NCBI GenBank assembly: GCA_040879025.1
Contig: JBBDLF010000017.1
Location: 1 to 64,000 of the forward strand
Length of the DNA stretch: 64,000 bases
Reading direction: 5' to 3'
From: JBBDLF01 sp040879025
GTDB taxonomy: Bacteria; Pseudomonadota; Gammaproteobacteria; Pseudomonadales; Pseudohongiellaceae
Position 1 is the stretch's first letter. Every line of letters begins with the position of its first letter. The translations under genes were made by a program, and so were the position numbers. The notes beneath the pieces were generated by a model. It had not been told where the DNA came from. It saw nothing but the letters and a program-made list of their open reading frames with translations, and did not search any database. Shown here piece by piece: positions 46,401 to 54,821 of this stretch.

Positions 46401-48998
46401 TTGAACAGCCAGAACGAAATATCGCCCCACACTCCCATGATGCGCCAGTATCTCGGGATCAAGGCGCAACATCCCGATGGGCTGCTGTTTTACCGTATGG
46501 GCGACTTTTACGAGTTGTTTTACGGCGACGCCAGGCGCGCCTCCGACCTGCTGGACATCACGCTTACCGCTCGGGGCAAGTCCGCCGGTGAGCCGGTTCC
46601 CATGTGCGGCATTCCCTTTCATGCCGTGGATCGGTATCTGGCTCGGCTGGTCGAGGCCGGAGAGTCCATAGCCATTTGTGAACAGGTGGGCGATCCGGTC
46701 ACCAGCAAGGGACCTGTGGAGCGCAAGGTGGTGCGAGTGATCACCCCCGGCACCCTCAGCGATGAGGCTTTGCTGCGGGAACGACGCGACAATATTTTGC
46801 TGGCTGTCACAGGTGTTTCCACCCAGGGGGAAACCCGGTTTGGTATCGCCAGTGTGGATATCAGCAGCGGTCGGTTGGTGATACTGGAAGTGAACGGCGT
46901 GGAGTCGTTGCTGGGTGAACTGGAACGAATCAGGCCGGCGGAAATTCTGCTCAACCGGGAACTCGGTGGACTGGACAAGTTGCGGGCCAGGCCAGGCTGC
47001 CGTGGATGTGAACCCTGGGAGTTTGATCTTGATAATGCGCGGCGTCTTTTGAACGCGCAGTTTGGAACGCGGGATCTGACGGCGTTCGGCTGTGACGATA
47101 TGAACCTGGCCCTGGAGGCCGCCGGTTGCCTGCTGCAGTACGCGCGGGAAACGCAGCAGTCTGAACTGCCCCATATACAGGGTGTGAAAGTCGAGCGGGA
47201 ACAGGAGAGTGTCATTCTTGATGCGGCGACCCGGCGCAATCTGGAACTGGACAGCAACCTGGGAGGAGGCAGGGAAAATACACTGCTGTCAGTGATTGAT
47301 TGCACGGCGACAGCAATGGGCAGCCGGTTGTTGTCACGCTGGATTCATCGACCGCTGCGCGATATCGAACAGCTCAGGCTCAGGCAGCAGGCCGTCGGGG
47401 CACTGATTGACCAGTTCCATTTCGAGTCGGTTCAACCGGTATTGAAAGAGATCGGCGATATTGAACGGATACTGGCGCGGGTCGCGCTGCGATCGGCAAG
47501 GCCCAGGGATCTGGCCAGGCTGCGCGATGCGCTGGCGCAATTGCCGACTCTGCAACAAGTACTTGCCCGCATCAGTTCACCCCGCATTGAATCGCTCGCC
47601 TGCGCCTGTGCTGAATTTCCCGCGCTGACCGCATTGCTTTCCAGGGCGCTTGAGGACAATCCACCGGTGGTGATTCGCGAGGGCGGCGTCATTGCGGCCG
47701 GATTTGACACCCAACTGGATGAACTGCGCGATCTCAGTGCCAATGCGGGTGAGTTTCTGCTGAAGCTGGAGCAGCGCGAGCGGGAGCGTAGCGGTATCGC
47801 CACGTTGAAAGTCGGGTATAACCGGGTGCATGGCTATTATATTGAAATAAGCAAGGGACAGGCCGGCGATGTGCCGGTGGAATATATTCGACGCCAAACA
47901 CTGAAAAACGCGGAACGTTTTATTACACCCGAATTGAAGGAGTTTGAGGACAAGGCGCTCAGCGCGCACAGCAAGGCGCTCGCCCGAGAAAGACAATTGT
48001 ATGACCAATTGCTGGAAACCATTGCGGTAGACCTGGCACCTCTACAGACGTCAGCGGGCGCGCTGGCGGAGTTGGATGTATTGAACAATTTTGCCGAGCG
48101 CGCGCTGAACCTGGATTATTGCCAGCCTCGACTCAGTAATGAACCCGGCATGGAGATCGAACAGGGTCGCCATCCGGTGGTGGAACAGGTAAGCGAGGAG
48201 CCGTTTGTGGCTAATGACCTGTACCTGGATGAACGGCGCCGCATGCTGATGATCACCGGACCCAATATGGGTGGCAAGTCCACCTATATGCGACAGACGG
48301 CGTTGATAGTGCTGCTGGCGTTTACCGGCAGCTATGTACCGGCCGCGGCGGCGCGCATTGGACCGGTGGATCGTATCTTCACACGCATTGGTTCGTCGGA
48401 TGATCTGGCTGGCGGGCGCTCCACTTTTATGGTGGAAATGACCGAGACCGCCGCTATCCTCCACAATGCCACCCGGGACAGCCTGGTATTGATGGATGAA
48501 ATTGGCCGCGGCACCAGCACCTTCGACGGCCTGTCTCTGGCCTGGGCGGCCACGGTGCATATCGCACAACACATCAAGGCCTGTACCCTCTTCGCCACCC
48601 ATTACTTTGAGCTGACTACGCTGGCAGACAGCTTCGATACCATTGCCAATGTCCATCTGGACGCCGCCGAACACCATAACGGCATTGTGTTTCTGCACGC
48701 GGTGAAGGAAGGCCCGGCCAATCGAAGCTATGGCTTGCAGGTGGCGCAGCTGGCTGGAATTCCGCGTGAGGTGATCGCCAATGCACGGGAGAAACTGGCG
48801 CTGCTGGAACAGGGAGTGTCGGCCCAGGGCGGGCTTCAAACCCGCGAGACGGCAACGGACACCGACCAGCCACGGCAAAACGAATTGTTCGGACAGCAGG
48901 AGCATCCCGTGGTAGAAGCACTCCGGAAGCTGAACCCTGAGGATATTTCCCCGCGGGAGGCCCTGTCCCTTCTGTTTGAACTTAAAAATAAAACCTGA
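46401..48998 (+). CDS. mutS: DNA mismatch repair protein MutS
   Basis: Recognises base mismatches and small loops and starts MutL-dependent repair. The 865 residues match E. coli MutS (853). Phe36 and Glu38 in YRMGDFYELF are the mismatch-probing residues, at exactly the E. coli numbering when the TTG at 46401 is used as start, which supports that start despite its weak ribosome-binding site (AAGAAA). Walker A GPNMGGKSTYM has Lys626; VLMDEIGRGTSTFDG is Walker B and signature; the C-terminal tail to 865 includes the tetramer region. It is followed by fdxA 138 bases later, in the common gammaproteobacterial mutS-fdxA order. Confidence 0.96.
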   Translation: MNSQNEISPHTPMMRQYLGIKAQHPDGLLFYRMGDFYELFYGDARRASDLLDITLTARGKSAGEPVPMCGIPFHAVDRYLARLVEAGESIAICEQVGDPVTSKGPVERKVVRVITPGTLSDEALLRERRDNILLAVTGVSTQGETRFGIASVDISSGRLVILEVNGVESLLGELERIRPAEILLNRELGGLDKLRARPGCRGCEPWEFDLDNARRLLNAQFGTRDLTAFGCDDMNLALEAAGCLLQYARETQQSELPHIQGVKVEREQESVILDAATRRNLELDSNLGGGRENTLLSVIDCTATAMGSRLLSRWIHRPLRDIEQLRLRQQAVGALIDQFHFESVQPVLKEIGDIERILARVALRSARPRDLARLRDALAQLPTLQQVLARISSPRIESLACACAEFPALTALLSRALEDNPPVVIREGGVIAAGFDTQLDELRDLSANAGEFLLKLEQRERERSGIATLKVGYNRVHGYYIEISKGQAGDVPVEYIRRQTLKNAERFITPELKEFEDKALSAHSKALARERQLYDQLLETIAVDLAPLQTSAGALAELDVLNNFAERALNLDYCQPRLSNEPGMEIEQGRHPVVEQVSEEPFVANDLYLDERRRMLMITGPNMGGKSTYMRQTALIVLLAFTGSYVPAAAARIGPVDRIFTRIGSSDDLAGGRSTFMVEMTETAAILHNATRDSLVLMDEIGRGTSTFDGLSLAWAATVHIAQHIKACTLFATHYFELTTLADSFDTIANVHLDAAEHHNGIVFLHAVKEGPANRSYGLQVAQLAGIPREVIANAREKLALLEQGVSAQGGLQTRETATDTDQPRQNELFGQQEHPVVEALRKLNPEDISPREALSLLFELKNKT

Positions 48999-49003
48999 AC
49001 CCA

Positions 49004-49050
49004 TGCGCCAAAAAGCTGGTAAAATACCGGCCTTTGGAACACTTGGCGCA
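49004..49050. repeat. Inverted repeat between mutS and fdxA
   Basis: TGCGCCAA and TTGGCGCA are perfect complementary arms 31 bases apart, just after the mutS stop. Between them lies GGTAAAATA, a possible extended -10 for fdxA. There is no T-run, so I do not call it a terminator. Confidence 0.35.
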
Positions 49051-49100
49051 CAGGCTCCCAACAGCCGACAGCCCGCTCCCGAGGCGCGAATCGCCCGTGG

Positions 49101-49130
49101 AAATTCTGGGAAATTCTGGGAAATTCTGGA
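49101..49130 (+). repeat. Three tandem 10-bp repeats before fdxA
   Basis: AAATTCTGGG is repeated three times without a break (the last copy ends in A), finishing at the ribosome-binding region GGAGAGAAC just before the fdxA ATG. Copy number could vary by slippage and change the spacing between promoter and start codon. Confidence 0.85.
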
Positions 49131-49136
49131 GAGAAC

Positions 49137-49460
49137 ATGACATTCGTAGTAGGCGATAATTGCATACGTTGCAAACATACAGATTGCGTGGAAGTTTGTC
49201 CCGTCGACTGCTTCTATGAGGGGCCGAATTTTCTGGCGATCAACCCGGATGAGTGTATCGACTGCGCTCTGTGCGAGCCGGAATGCCCAGTAGACGCCAT
49301 TTACGCAGAGGATGAATTACCCGAGGATCAAAAGGAGTTCCTCGAACTGAATGCTGAATTGGCGGAAATCTGGCCCAATATCACAGAGAAAAAAGATCCG
49401 CTTCCCGATGCGCCGGACTGGACCGACAAAAAGAACAAACTTATCTACCTGGAACGCTAA
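49137..49460 (+). CDS. fdxA: Seven-iron ferredoxin
   Basis: Low-potential electron carrier with one [3Fe-4S] and one [4Fe-4S] cluster, like Azotobacter FdI. The 107 residues have cysteines at 9, 12, 17, 21, 25, 40, 43, 46 and 50; allowing for one residue offset these match FdI, with 9, 17 and 50 for the 3Fe cluster and 21, 40, 43 and 46 for the 4Fe cluster. The tail ENWPNITEKKDPLP-like segment (EIWPNITEKKDPLPDAPDW) is typical of FdxA. GGAGAG precedes the ATG. It follows mutS and converges on nlpD; a pair of palindromic repeats lies between. Electron partners are not indicated by the neighbours. Confidence 0.95.
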   Translation: MTFVVGDNCIRCKHTDCVEVCPVDCFYEGPNFLAINPDECIDCALCEPECPVDAIYAEDELPEDQKEFLELNAELAEIWPNITEKKDPLPDAPDWTDKKNKLIYLER

Positions 49461-49468
49461 CCCCACAA

Positions 49469-49505
49469 GGGTCAGTGGCGAATGATTCTCATTCGCCACC
49501 GACCC
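49469..49505. repeat. Convergent-gene palindromic repeat, copy 5
   Basis: GGGTCAGTGGCGAATGAT, T, then CTCATTCGCCACCGACCC: a 37-bp palindrome with two mismatched positions, nine bases after the fdxA stop. Here the repeat lies outside the coding region. Confidence 0.85.
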
Positions 49506-49558
49506 CCTTTTGATGCGCCCGAAATCCGGCGCGTTGAGGGCTACTGGGGAAGTTAAAT

Positions 49559-49586
49559 GCGAATGATTATTGTTCGCCACCGACCC
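49559..49586 (-). repeat. Convergent-gene palindromic repeat, copy 6 (degenerate)
   Basis: On the plus strand GCGAATGATTATTGTTCGCC and the adjoining ACCGACCC keep the centre and right arm of the element, but the left arm has decayed. It ends three bases before the nlpD stop. Confidence 0.75.
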
Positions 49587-49589
49587 TGT

Positions 49590-50519
49590 TCAGGGGAGAT
49601 GGGTCAGGGGGTCTGTGGGTTTGCCGTCCTGGCGGATTTCGAAGTGGAGCATGGGGATGCCGGCGGAGTTGACGCCAACTTCGGCGATTTTGTCGCCGGC
49701 ACGTACGCGGCTGCCTTCGTTGACCAGCAGTGAGCTGTTGTGGGCATAGGCGCTCAGGTAGCGGTCGCTGTGGCGGATGATGATCAGATCACCGGCACCC
49801 TGAACGCCGTTGCCCGCGTAGACCACATCTCCGTCCCCCGCCGCATGCACCGCCTGACCGAGACTTGCGTCGATATCAATGCCCTTGCGGCTGGGGCTGT
49901 CAGGCTGAAAGCCGGTCACTACCCTGCCTTGCAGTGGCCACTCCCACCGGGGCGCCGTATTCGTGGTTCCGCCGATTGGCTGGCGGATAATCGACAAGGG
50001 TGTGCGGCTAATTGCCTGTGGCTGCACCACCTGGTTGCCCTCAAGCCCGCCCGGATTCGCGACCTGCGGAGTATCAATACCGCCGACATCCAGAGTCAGT
50101 TCCTGGTTGACGTAAATGGTATAAGGCGCTTGCAGGTTATTGGCGATGGCCAGGCTGCGAAAATCAAGTTCGTGCTGAAATGCAATCGAATAGAGCGTCT
50201 CTCCACGCGCGACCCGGTGGATAGCCCCACGGCCGGCAACACGACTACCGCTTGTATAACTCGCGCTGCCTGCGGCCGCTCGGGATACCGGCCGGGTTCC
50301 TGGTGCCGCGGGACGGGATTCCGTCACAGACGCAGCGTCCGTGCTGCTGGTCATAATGATGGGGGGTTGCCTGTTCTGCCGCTCGCTCTGGTCGGCAACA
50401 GGCGCCTGATAACCTCCTGAGCAGTTTGCCAGCACCACGCAGGCTGGCAGCAGCAGGCGCCGCAAAACACGGCGATGAACCGCCGGAAGCCAGAGAATCG
50501 GGTACTGCTGAACTGTCAT
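49590..50519 (-). CDS. nlpD: NlpD-like LysM/LytM lipoprotein
   Basis: Outer-membrane lipoprotein that activates the cell-separation amidase AmiC. From ATG 50519 there are 309 residues: signal with lipobox LANC, a disordered Ser/Ala-rich linker, a LysM domain (IHRVARGETLYSIAFQHELD) and a C-terminal LytM domain. The LytM site is degenerate as in E. coli NlpD: RKGIDIDASL replaces the HxxxD motif, while SAYAHN and LHFEIR are kept, so it should be non-catalytic. In-frame ATG 50564 is possible but adds residues before the basic signal region. rpoS, usually next after nlpD, is not here: fdxA faces it instead. popT lies one base upstream. Confidence 0.88.
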   Translation of the reverse strand: MTVQQYPILWLPAVHRRVLRRLLLPACVVLANCSGGYQAPVADQSERQNRQPPIIMTSSTDAASVTESRPAAPGTRPVSRAAAGSASYTSGSRVAGRGAIHRVARGETLYSIAFQHELDFRSLAIANNLQAPYTIYVNQELTLDVGGIDTPQVANPGGLEGNQVVQPQAISRTPLSIIRQPIGGTTNTAPRWEWPLQGRVVTGFQPDSPSRKGIDIDASLGQAVHAAGDGDVVYAGNGVQGAGDLIIIRHSDRYLSAYAHNSSLLVNEGSRVRAGDKIAEVGVNSAGIPMLHFEIRQDGKPTDPLTHLP

Positions 50520-50565
50520 AGAGGGAGCCTCTCCCCGATACTGTTGAATCTGACGCAACGGCATG

Positions 50566-51513
50566 CTACGGCTGTCTGGCTGCGAACAGTCTTTCCATGA
50601 TCAGGATCAGCGCGGCGCCAGCGACAACAGCCGTCAATACCAATAAAATCTGCGGGTCTGTGCCAGTCAAGTCTTCATAGTTTAGCGGCAAAACATTGCC
50701 GGACTGCAATACATGGCGTTCGCCGCCGCTGTCGGTATACCAGGCCAGCGGCTGCTGCCATGGCCACAACACATAGACCGACCCCAGCAGCATTCCTGTC
50801 AGCCCCGCGTAACTGACTTGGGGATGTCGGTACAGCGCCCAGCCCAATAGCCGGGAAAAACCAAGCAATCCGATCGCGCAACCACTGACGAAAACGGCGA
50901 TAACCGGTAAATCAAACGCAATCAGCGCCTCCATCACATTATTGTACACTCCCAGAATCAGCAACAGGAATGCCCCGGACAGCCCTGGCAGGATCATCGC
51001 GCAGATCGCGATCATCCCGCAGAAGAAAAGATACACCGCCGAAACATCACCAGTGCGGGGCGTGAGGCTACTGATCGCCAGCGTCAGCAGCACCCCGAGC
51101 ATCAGCGCCGCCAATCGTTTGACATTGAACGAATCAATCCGTACCCGCAGCGTCCAGGACGATGCCAGCACGAGCCCGATAAAGAACGCCATCAACGGTT
51201 CAAAAAAATGGGCGAGCAGATACAGCACGGTATTGGCCGATAGCCACAGCGCCAGGACTATGCCCGCCAGCAGAACCAGCAAAAAATTGCCGTTGATGTA
51301 ACTCCACGCCGATTTTACGCCACTGTTAAACAGCAGCCGCAAGGCAGTCAGGTTGATTGCGCGCAGCGAAAAGATCAGTTCATCGTAGATATGGGTGACT
51401 ACGGCAATGGTGCCGCCGGAGACGCCAGGCACGGAATCCGCGACACCCATGGCCATGCCCTTGATAAACACAAGCCAGTGCGGCTTCCGGGTACCTGTCG
51501 CCGGCTCCGCCAT
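50566..51513 (-). CDS. popT: DUF368/PopT polyprenyl-phosphate transporter
   Basis: A 315-residue inner-membrane protein with about eight to ten hydrophobic segments. Two inverted-repeat signatures, GVADSVPGVSGGTIAVV near residue 22 and AMILPGLSGAFLLLILGVY near 175, mark the DUF368 family, members of which are undecaprenyl-phosphate flippases that return the lipid carrier to the cytoplasmic face. It sits between pcm and nlpD, overlapping pcm by one base, where surE is often found in gammaproteobacteria. The operon so links carrier recycling with the division amidase activator NlpD. The symbol is transferred by family and is not tested here. Confidence 0.85.
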   Translation of the reverse strand: MAEPATGTRKPHWLVFIKGMAMGVADSVPGVSGGTIAVVTHIYDELIFSLRAINLTALRLLFNSGVKSAWSYINGNFLLVLLAGIVLALWLSANTVLYLLAHFFEPLMAFFIGLVLASSWTLRVRIDSFNVKRLAALMLGVLLTLAISSLTPRTGDVSAVYLFFCGMIAICAMILPGLSGAFLLLILGVYNNVMEALIAFDLPVIAVFVSGCAIGLLGFSRLLGWALYRHPQVSYAGLTGMLLGSVYVLWPWQQPLAWYTDSGGERHVLQSGNVLPLNYEDLTGTDPQILLVLTAVVAGAALILIMERLFAARQP

Positions 51514-52166
51514 CAGCTTATACCGCCGAGCAACGGCACGAAGCGCACCTGGTCCAGTACCTGCGAATGAAATTCGTCGCCTTCCCGCACGATCAACCGC
51601 AGATCCTGTTGATCGTTGTTGCCCACCGGTATGATCAGCCGCCCACCTTCGGCCAACTGGTGCAGCAACGCCCGGGGTACCCGGTGGGGAGCGGCGGTGG
51701 CCATGATGGCATCGAACGGCGCCTTTTCCGGCCAGCCGAGATTTCCGTCATCGTATTTGAATTCCACGTTACGAATTTTCAGTGTGCGCAGGTTTCGACG
51801 AGCCCGTTCCAAAAGTGGCTTGATGCGCTCCACGCTATACACCCGGCCGGCCAGTCGCGCCATCACTGCCGTCTGGTAACCGCAGCCGGTGCCGATTTCC
51901 AGAACCCGTTCGACCGGACCTGATTCCAGAATCGCTTCGGTCATTCTGGCGACGATGTAAGGTTGCGATATGGTCTGATTAAAACCGATTGGCAGCGCGA
52001 CGTCTTCGTAGGCGCGATGAGAAAGCGCCTCGTCCAGAAATATATGGCGCGCTGTCGAACGTATAACATCCAGCACTTCCATGTTGGATATCCCCTGGTC
52101 GATCAGTCGCCCTAACAATCTTTCTCGGGTACGTCGCGACGTCATACCGATGCCGTCAAGATTCAA
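51513..52166 (-). CDS. pcm: Protein-L-isoaspartate O-methyltransferase
   Basis: Repairs isoaspartyl residues in damaged proteins with SAM. The 217 residues match the family (E. coli 208). LPIGFNQTISQPYIVARMTE near residue 52 is the substrate loop, VLEIGTGCGYQTAVMARLAG near 80 the SAM motif, and GRLIIPVG near 178 a late conserved strand. Its ATG overlaps the truD stop (ATGA). This is the ordinary copy in its conserved place; a second PCMT domain occurs in the fusion at 6962-8974. Confidence 0.95.
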   Translation of the reverse strand: MNLDGIGMTSRRTRERLLGRLIDQGISNMEVLDVIRSTARHIFLDEALSHRAYEDVALPIGFNQTISQPYIVARMTEAILESGPVERVLEIGTGCGYQTAVMARLAGRVYSVERIKPLLERARRNLRTLKIRNVEFKYDDGNLGWPEKAPFDAIMATAAPHRVPRALLHQLAEGGRLIIPVGNNDQQDLRLIVREGDEFHSQVLDQVRFVPLLGGIS

Positions 52167-53302
52167 TTCACACCTTCTTCTCTGTTCAGCGGGTCCGGCT
52201 TATCACCGCCGGATTGCGCCTGTTCATCGTTTGTCCTGTTGACACAAATTTCACGCAGCACGGCAGTGGCATACCCACCTGGTGGTAACTCGAACTCGAG
52301 CACCAGGTCATCAGTTTTGTGCCATTCCCAAGCCAACGCCTGGGGCAGCAAGCGCAATGACCGGCGAGAGGCTTCCACTTTCAGTGCCTCCAGCCCCCGG
52401 CATAACAACGGATACGCCGCCATCACCGCCGACTCCAGTGCGGCGCATTCGCCCGATGGCGCGTACGCTTTGTTTCCAGCGCTCACGCCATACAGCGAAC
52501 CGGTAGGATGTATATCGAACGATTGCAGCCGGTTCTGTAGTACCTCATCCCAGGCTTGCACTTCAAACACGCGCCGGGTGCCAGCCAGGTTCATGATATC
52601 CCCTTCAAGGTAAGCGTCCCAGATTCCCCGGGCAGTACGAGCCGACAACACCAGATTGAACAGATAGGAGCGCGCCGCCGACAGCAGGATGCCCCGATTA
52701 GCGGCAGCGCGGCGCGCAGGACGGGTGCCGCCACCGGCCTGCATTCGACTGAAGAGTTCGCTTACCGCATCAAGATTGGAGAGGTTGCGACCAAACCGCT
52801 GCTCACCGAAATAATTGGGCACACCCTGTTCAGCGACTTTTTTGAGACGCCGTTCAACTTCGCGCCTATCACCCTGCAGATTGCGCAGGCGCAGGCGGAA
52901 TTGATTGCCTTGATGACTCCCGAGGCGGAGCTTGCGATCATTTCGCCGCACATCCAGCAGTTCCACTCCGGTCTCACGCCATGCCGCCGCATCGGGCGCA
53001 TCAGTTCCAGGATGGTAGACACTGAACCACTGGCTGCAAATTCCCTGGCGGTCTTTCATGCCGGCATAACCAATGTCGCCTGCCCTGACCGAATAATAAC
53101 GGCTGAGCGCGGAGACGACGCGGCGGGTGGTGACGCCGGTTTTCCGCAGGTGCAGACAGATGTGTTCACCGGAACCGGCAAGTTTGAATCCCAGCAGTTC
53201 ATCGACGACAAAATCCGCGGGCTTGCGCTTTATTTCAGCGACAATCCCCGGTCTGCCATAGGCGTATTGCCATGTTCCTGGTTCGCACCACGGTTCAGTC
53301 AT
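52163..53302 (-). CDS. truD: tRNA pseudouridine(13) synthase
   Basis: Isomerises U13 of tRNA-Glu. The catalytic Asp84 lies in GYAGMKDRQG, equivalent to E. coli Asp80. NYFGEQRFGRNLSNLDAV near residue 170 and the RNA-binding TRD insertion follow. The frame extends to 53425, but that would overlap ispF by 131 bases; ATG 53302, overlapping the ispF stop by eight bases, gives 379 residues beginning MTEPWCEPGTW and fits the family better. It lies in the ispD-ispF-truD-pcm order common in gammaproteobacteria, without surE. Confidence 0.93.
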   Translation of the reverse strand: MTEPWCEPGTWQYAYGRPGIVAEIKRKPADFVVDELLGFKLAGSGEHICLHLRKTGVTTRRVVSALSRYYSVRAGDIGYAGMKDRQGICSQWFSVYHPGTDAPDAAAWRETGVELLDVRRNDRKLRLGSHQGNQFRLRLRNLQGDRREVERRLKKVAEQGVPNYFGEQRFGRNLSNLDAVSELFSRMQAGGGTRPARRAAANRGILLSAARSYLFNLVLSARTARGIWDAYLEGDIMNLAGTRRVFEVQAWDEVLQNRLQSFDIHPTGSLYGVSAGNKAYAPSGECAALESAVMAAYPLLCRGLEALKVEASRRSLRLLPQALAWEWHKTDDLVLEFELPPGGYATAVLREICVNRTNDEQAQSGGDKPDPLNREEGVN

Positions 53303-53798
53303 CTCTGCCCAGTAGTACCACCGCATAGCAGGCAATGCCTTCCTTGCGCCCGGGAAATCCCAATCCTTCCGTGGTTGTTGCCTTGACGTTGATGCGGTCA
53401 TCAGCCACGGCCAGCAGTTCGCCAAGTCGTTCGCACATCGGTTGCATCCAGGGCGCGAGCTTCGGTTTCTCCGCGACCACTGTAATGTCCGCGTTCACCA
53501 CCTGCCAGCGCCCCGCCAGCGCCAGTTGCATCACGCGGCGCAGCAGGACGGTACTGTCAATATTCCTGAATTCTTCGCTGCTGTCGGGAAACCGGCGCCC
53601 GATATCACCCGCCGCGAGCGCGCCCAGCACCGCATCGCACAGCGCATGTATCACCACGTCACCATCGGAATGGGCAATGACGCCCCGATCATGTGGAATC
53701 TCGACGCCACCGAGCATCAATGGATTGTCGACCCTTTCCTCGTCGCTGAAACGATGCACGTCATAGCCGTGGCCTATGCGCAGGTTCAGAGCATTCAT
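53295..53798 (-). CDS. ispF: 2-C-methyl-D-erythritol 2,4-cyclodiphosphate synthase
   Basis: Fifth enzyme of the MEP isoprenoid pathway; a zinc-dependent trimer. The 167 residues carry the zinc site IGHGYDVHRF (Asp13, His15) and the family signature SDGDVVIHALCDAVLGALAAGDIG with the third His, then KATTTEGLGFPGRKEGIA near the C terminus. It overlaps ispD by four bases, so the two consecutive pathway enzymes are translationally coupled. Confidence 0.96.
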   Translation of the reverse strand: MNALNLRIGHGYDVHRFSDEERVDNPLMLGGVEIPHDRGVIAHSDGDVVIHALCDAVLGALAAGDIGRRFPDSSEEFRNIDSTVLLRRVMQLALAGRWQVVNADITVVAEKPKLAPWMQPMCERLGELLAVADDRINVKATTTEGLGFPGRKEGIACYAVVLLGRDD

Positions 53799-54493
53799 GT
53801 TTCCAGTGCCTGCAGATTCAGAATTTGTCCCGCCAGTTCCAGATCCGTCGGCTGGGTCACCTTGAGGTTATCGCGGTTGCCTTCCACCATCCTGGGTTTA
53901 TGACCCGACAGTTCCACCGCCGTGGCTTCATCGGTGATGGTTTTACTGCGGCGGTCGACATGGGTGAGCGCGTCCAGCAACAGGCCGAAACGGAACATCT
54001 GGGGAGTGAACGCCTGCCAGATGTCCCCACGATCCACCGTGGCGATCACCTCCCGCCGACTATCCACCCGTTTCAGGGTATTGTCCACCGGGGAACCCAG
54101 TAAACCGCCGACCGGATGTCCTTCCAGTTCATGCAGCAGTGTGTCGATATCCTTCAACCGTACGCAGGGGCGCGCGGCATCATGCACCAGCACCCAGTCA
54201 TCCGCGGACGCGAGCGTCTGCAGATACAGCAGGCCGTTGAGCACCGACTGGTAGCGGGTATCACCACCCGACTGGCAGACGACTTTCGGATTCTGATCCA
54301 GGCGCAAACTCGGCCAGATGGTATCCTCGGGATTGAGCATCACCACAATGCGTTCGATATAGGGCAACGCCGCGAGTCTGCCGATGGATATTTCGATAAT
54401 CGGCCGGCCGTTGATGTTCAGATACTGCTTGGGGGTTTTGGATTGCATACGGCGGCCGATGCCGGCCGCGGGAACGATTGCCCACACTTTCAT
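53795..54493 (-). CDS. ispD: 2-C-methyl-D-erythritol 4-phosphate cytidylyltransferase
   Basis: Transfers CMP to MEP in isoprenoid synthesis. The N-terminal nucleotide loop is VPAAGIGRRMQSKTPKQYL, and VLVHDAARPCV near residue 100 and TDEATAVE near 190 are conserved. The ATG at 54493 (232 residues), with GGAAG eight bases upstream, is preferred to an in-frame GTG at 54508. It follows ftsB by 32 bases, the usual ftsB-ispD-ispF order. Confidence 0.95.
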   Translation of the reverse strand: MKVWAIVPAAGIGRRMQSKTPKQYLNINGRPIIEISIGRLAALPYIERIVVMLNPEDTIWPSLRLDQNPKVVCQSGGDTRYQSVLNGLLYLQTLASADDWVLVHDAARPCVRLKDIDTLLHELEGHPVGGLLGSPVDNTLKRVDSRREVIATVDRGDIWQAFTPQMFRFGLLLDALTHVDRRSKTITDEATAVELSGHKPRMVEGNRDNLKVTQPTDLELAGQILNLQALET

Positions 54494-54525
54494 AGTAAGT
54501 TCTTCCACACCGGTGATCGGCCACG

Positions 54526-54795
54526 TCAGTCGACGATAAGATAAAAGGTCTCACCCTGTCCGATCATGCCCAGTTCGGTGCGGGCGCGCTCCTCCACCGC
54601 TTCCAGACCGTTTTTAAGATCCAGCACTTCGATTTCCAGCATTTCATTACTGGCGCGCAAGGCTTCGTTTGCCGCCCGCTGCTCCGCCAACTGGTCTTGC
54701 AACAGTGTCAGATTGCGTACACTGCTGCCGCCAAACCAGTACTGGACCTGGAGGATTATCAACAACGAAATCAGTACACCGGTCAATAGTTTCAT
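54526..54795 (-). CDS. ftsB: Cell division protein FtsB
   Basis: Small bitopic protein of the FtsQLB divisome complex. The 89 residues have a short cytoplasmic start, one membrane segment (LLTGVLISLLIILQVQYWF, residues 3-21) and a periplasmic coiled coil (LLQDQLAEQRAANEALRAS onward). ERARTELGMIGQGETFYLIV near the end is the FtsB C-terminal motif that meets FtsQ. It lies 26 bases after eno. Confidence 0.94.
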   Translation of the reverse strand: MKLLTGVLISLLIILQVQYWFGGSSVRNLTLLQDQLAEQRAANEALRASNEMLEIEVLDLKNGLEAVEERARTELGMIGQGETFYLIVD

Positions 54796-54821
54796 CAGCG
54801 CTTACCCGACAACGGAGTTGT

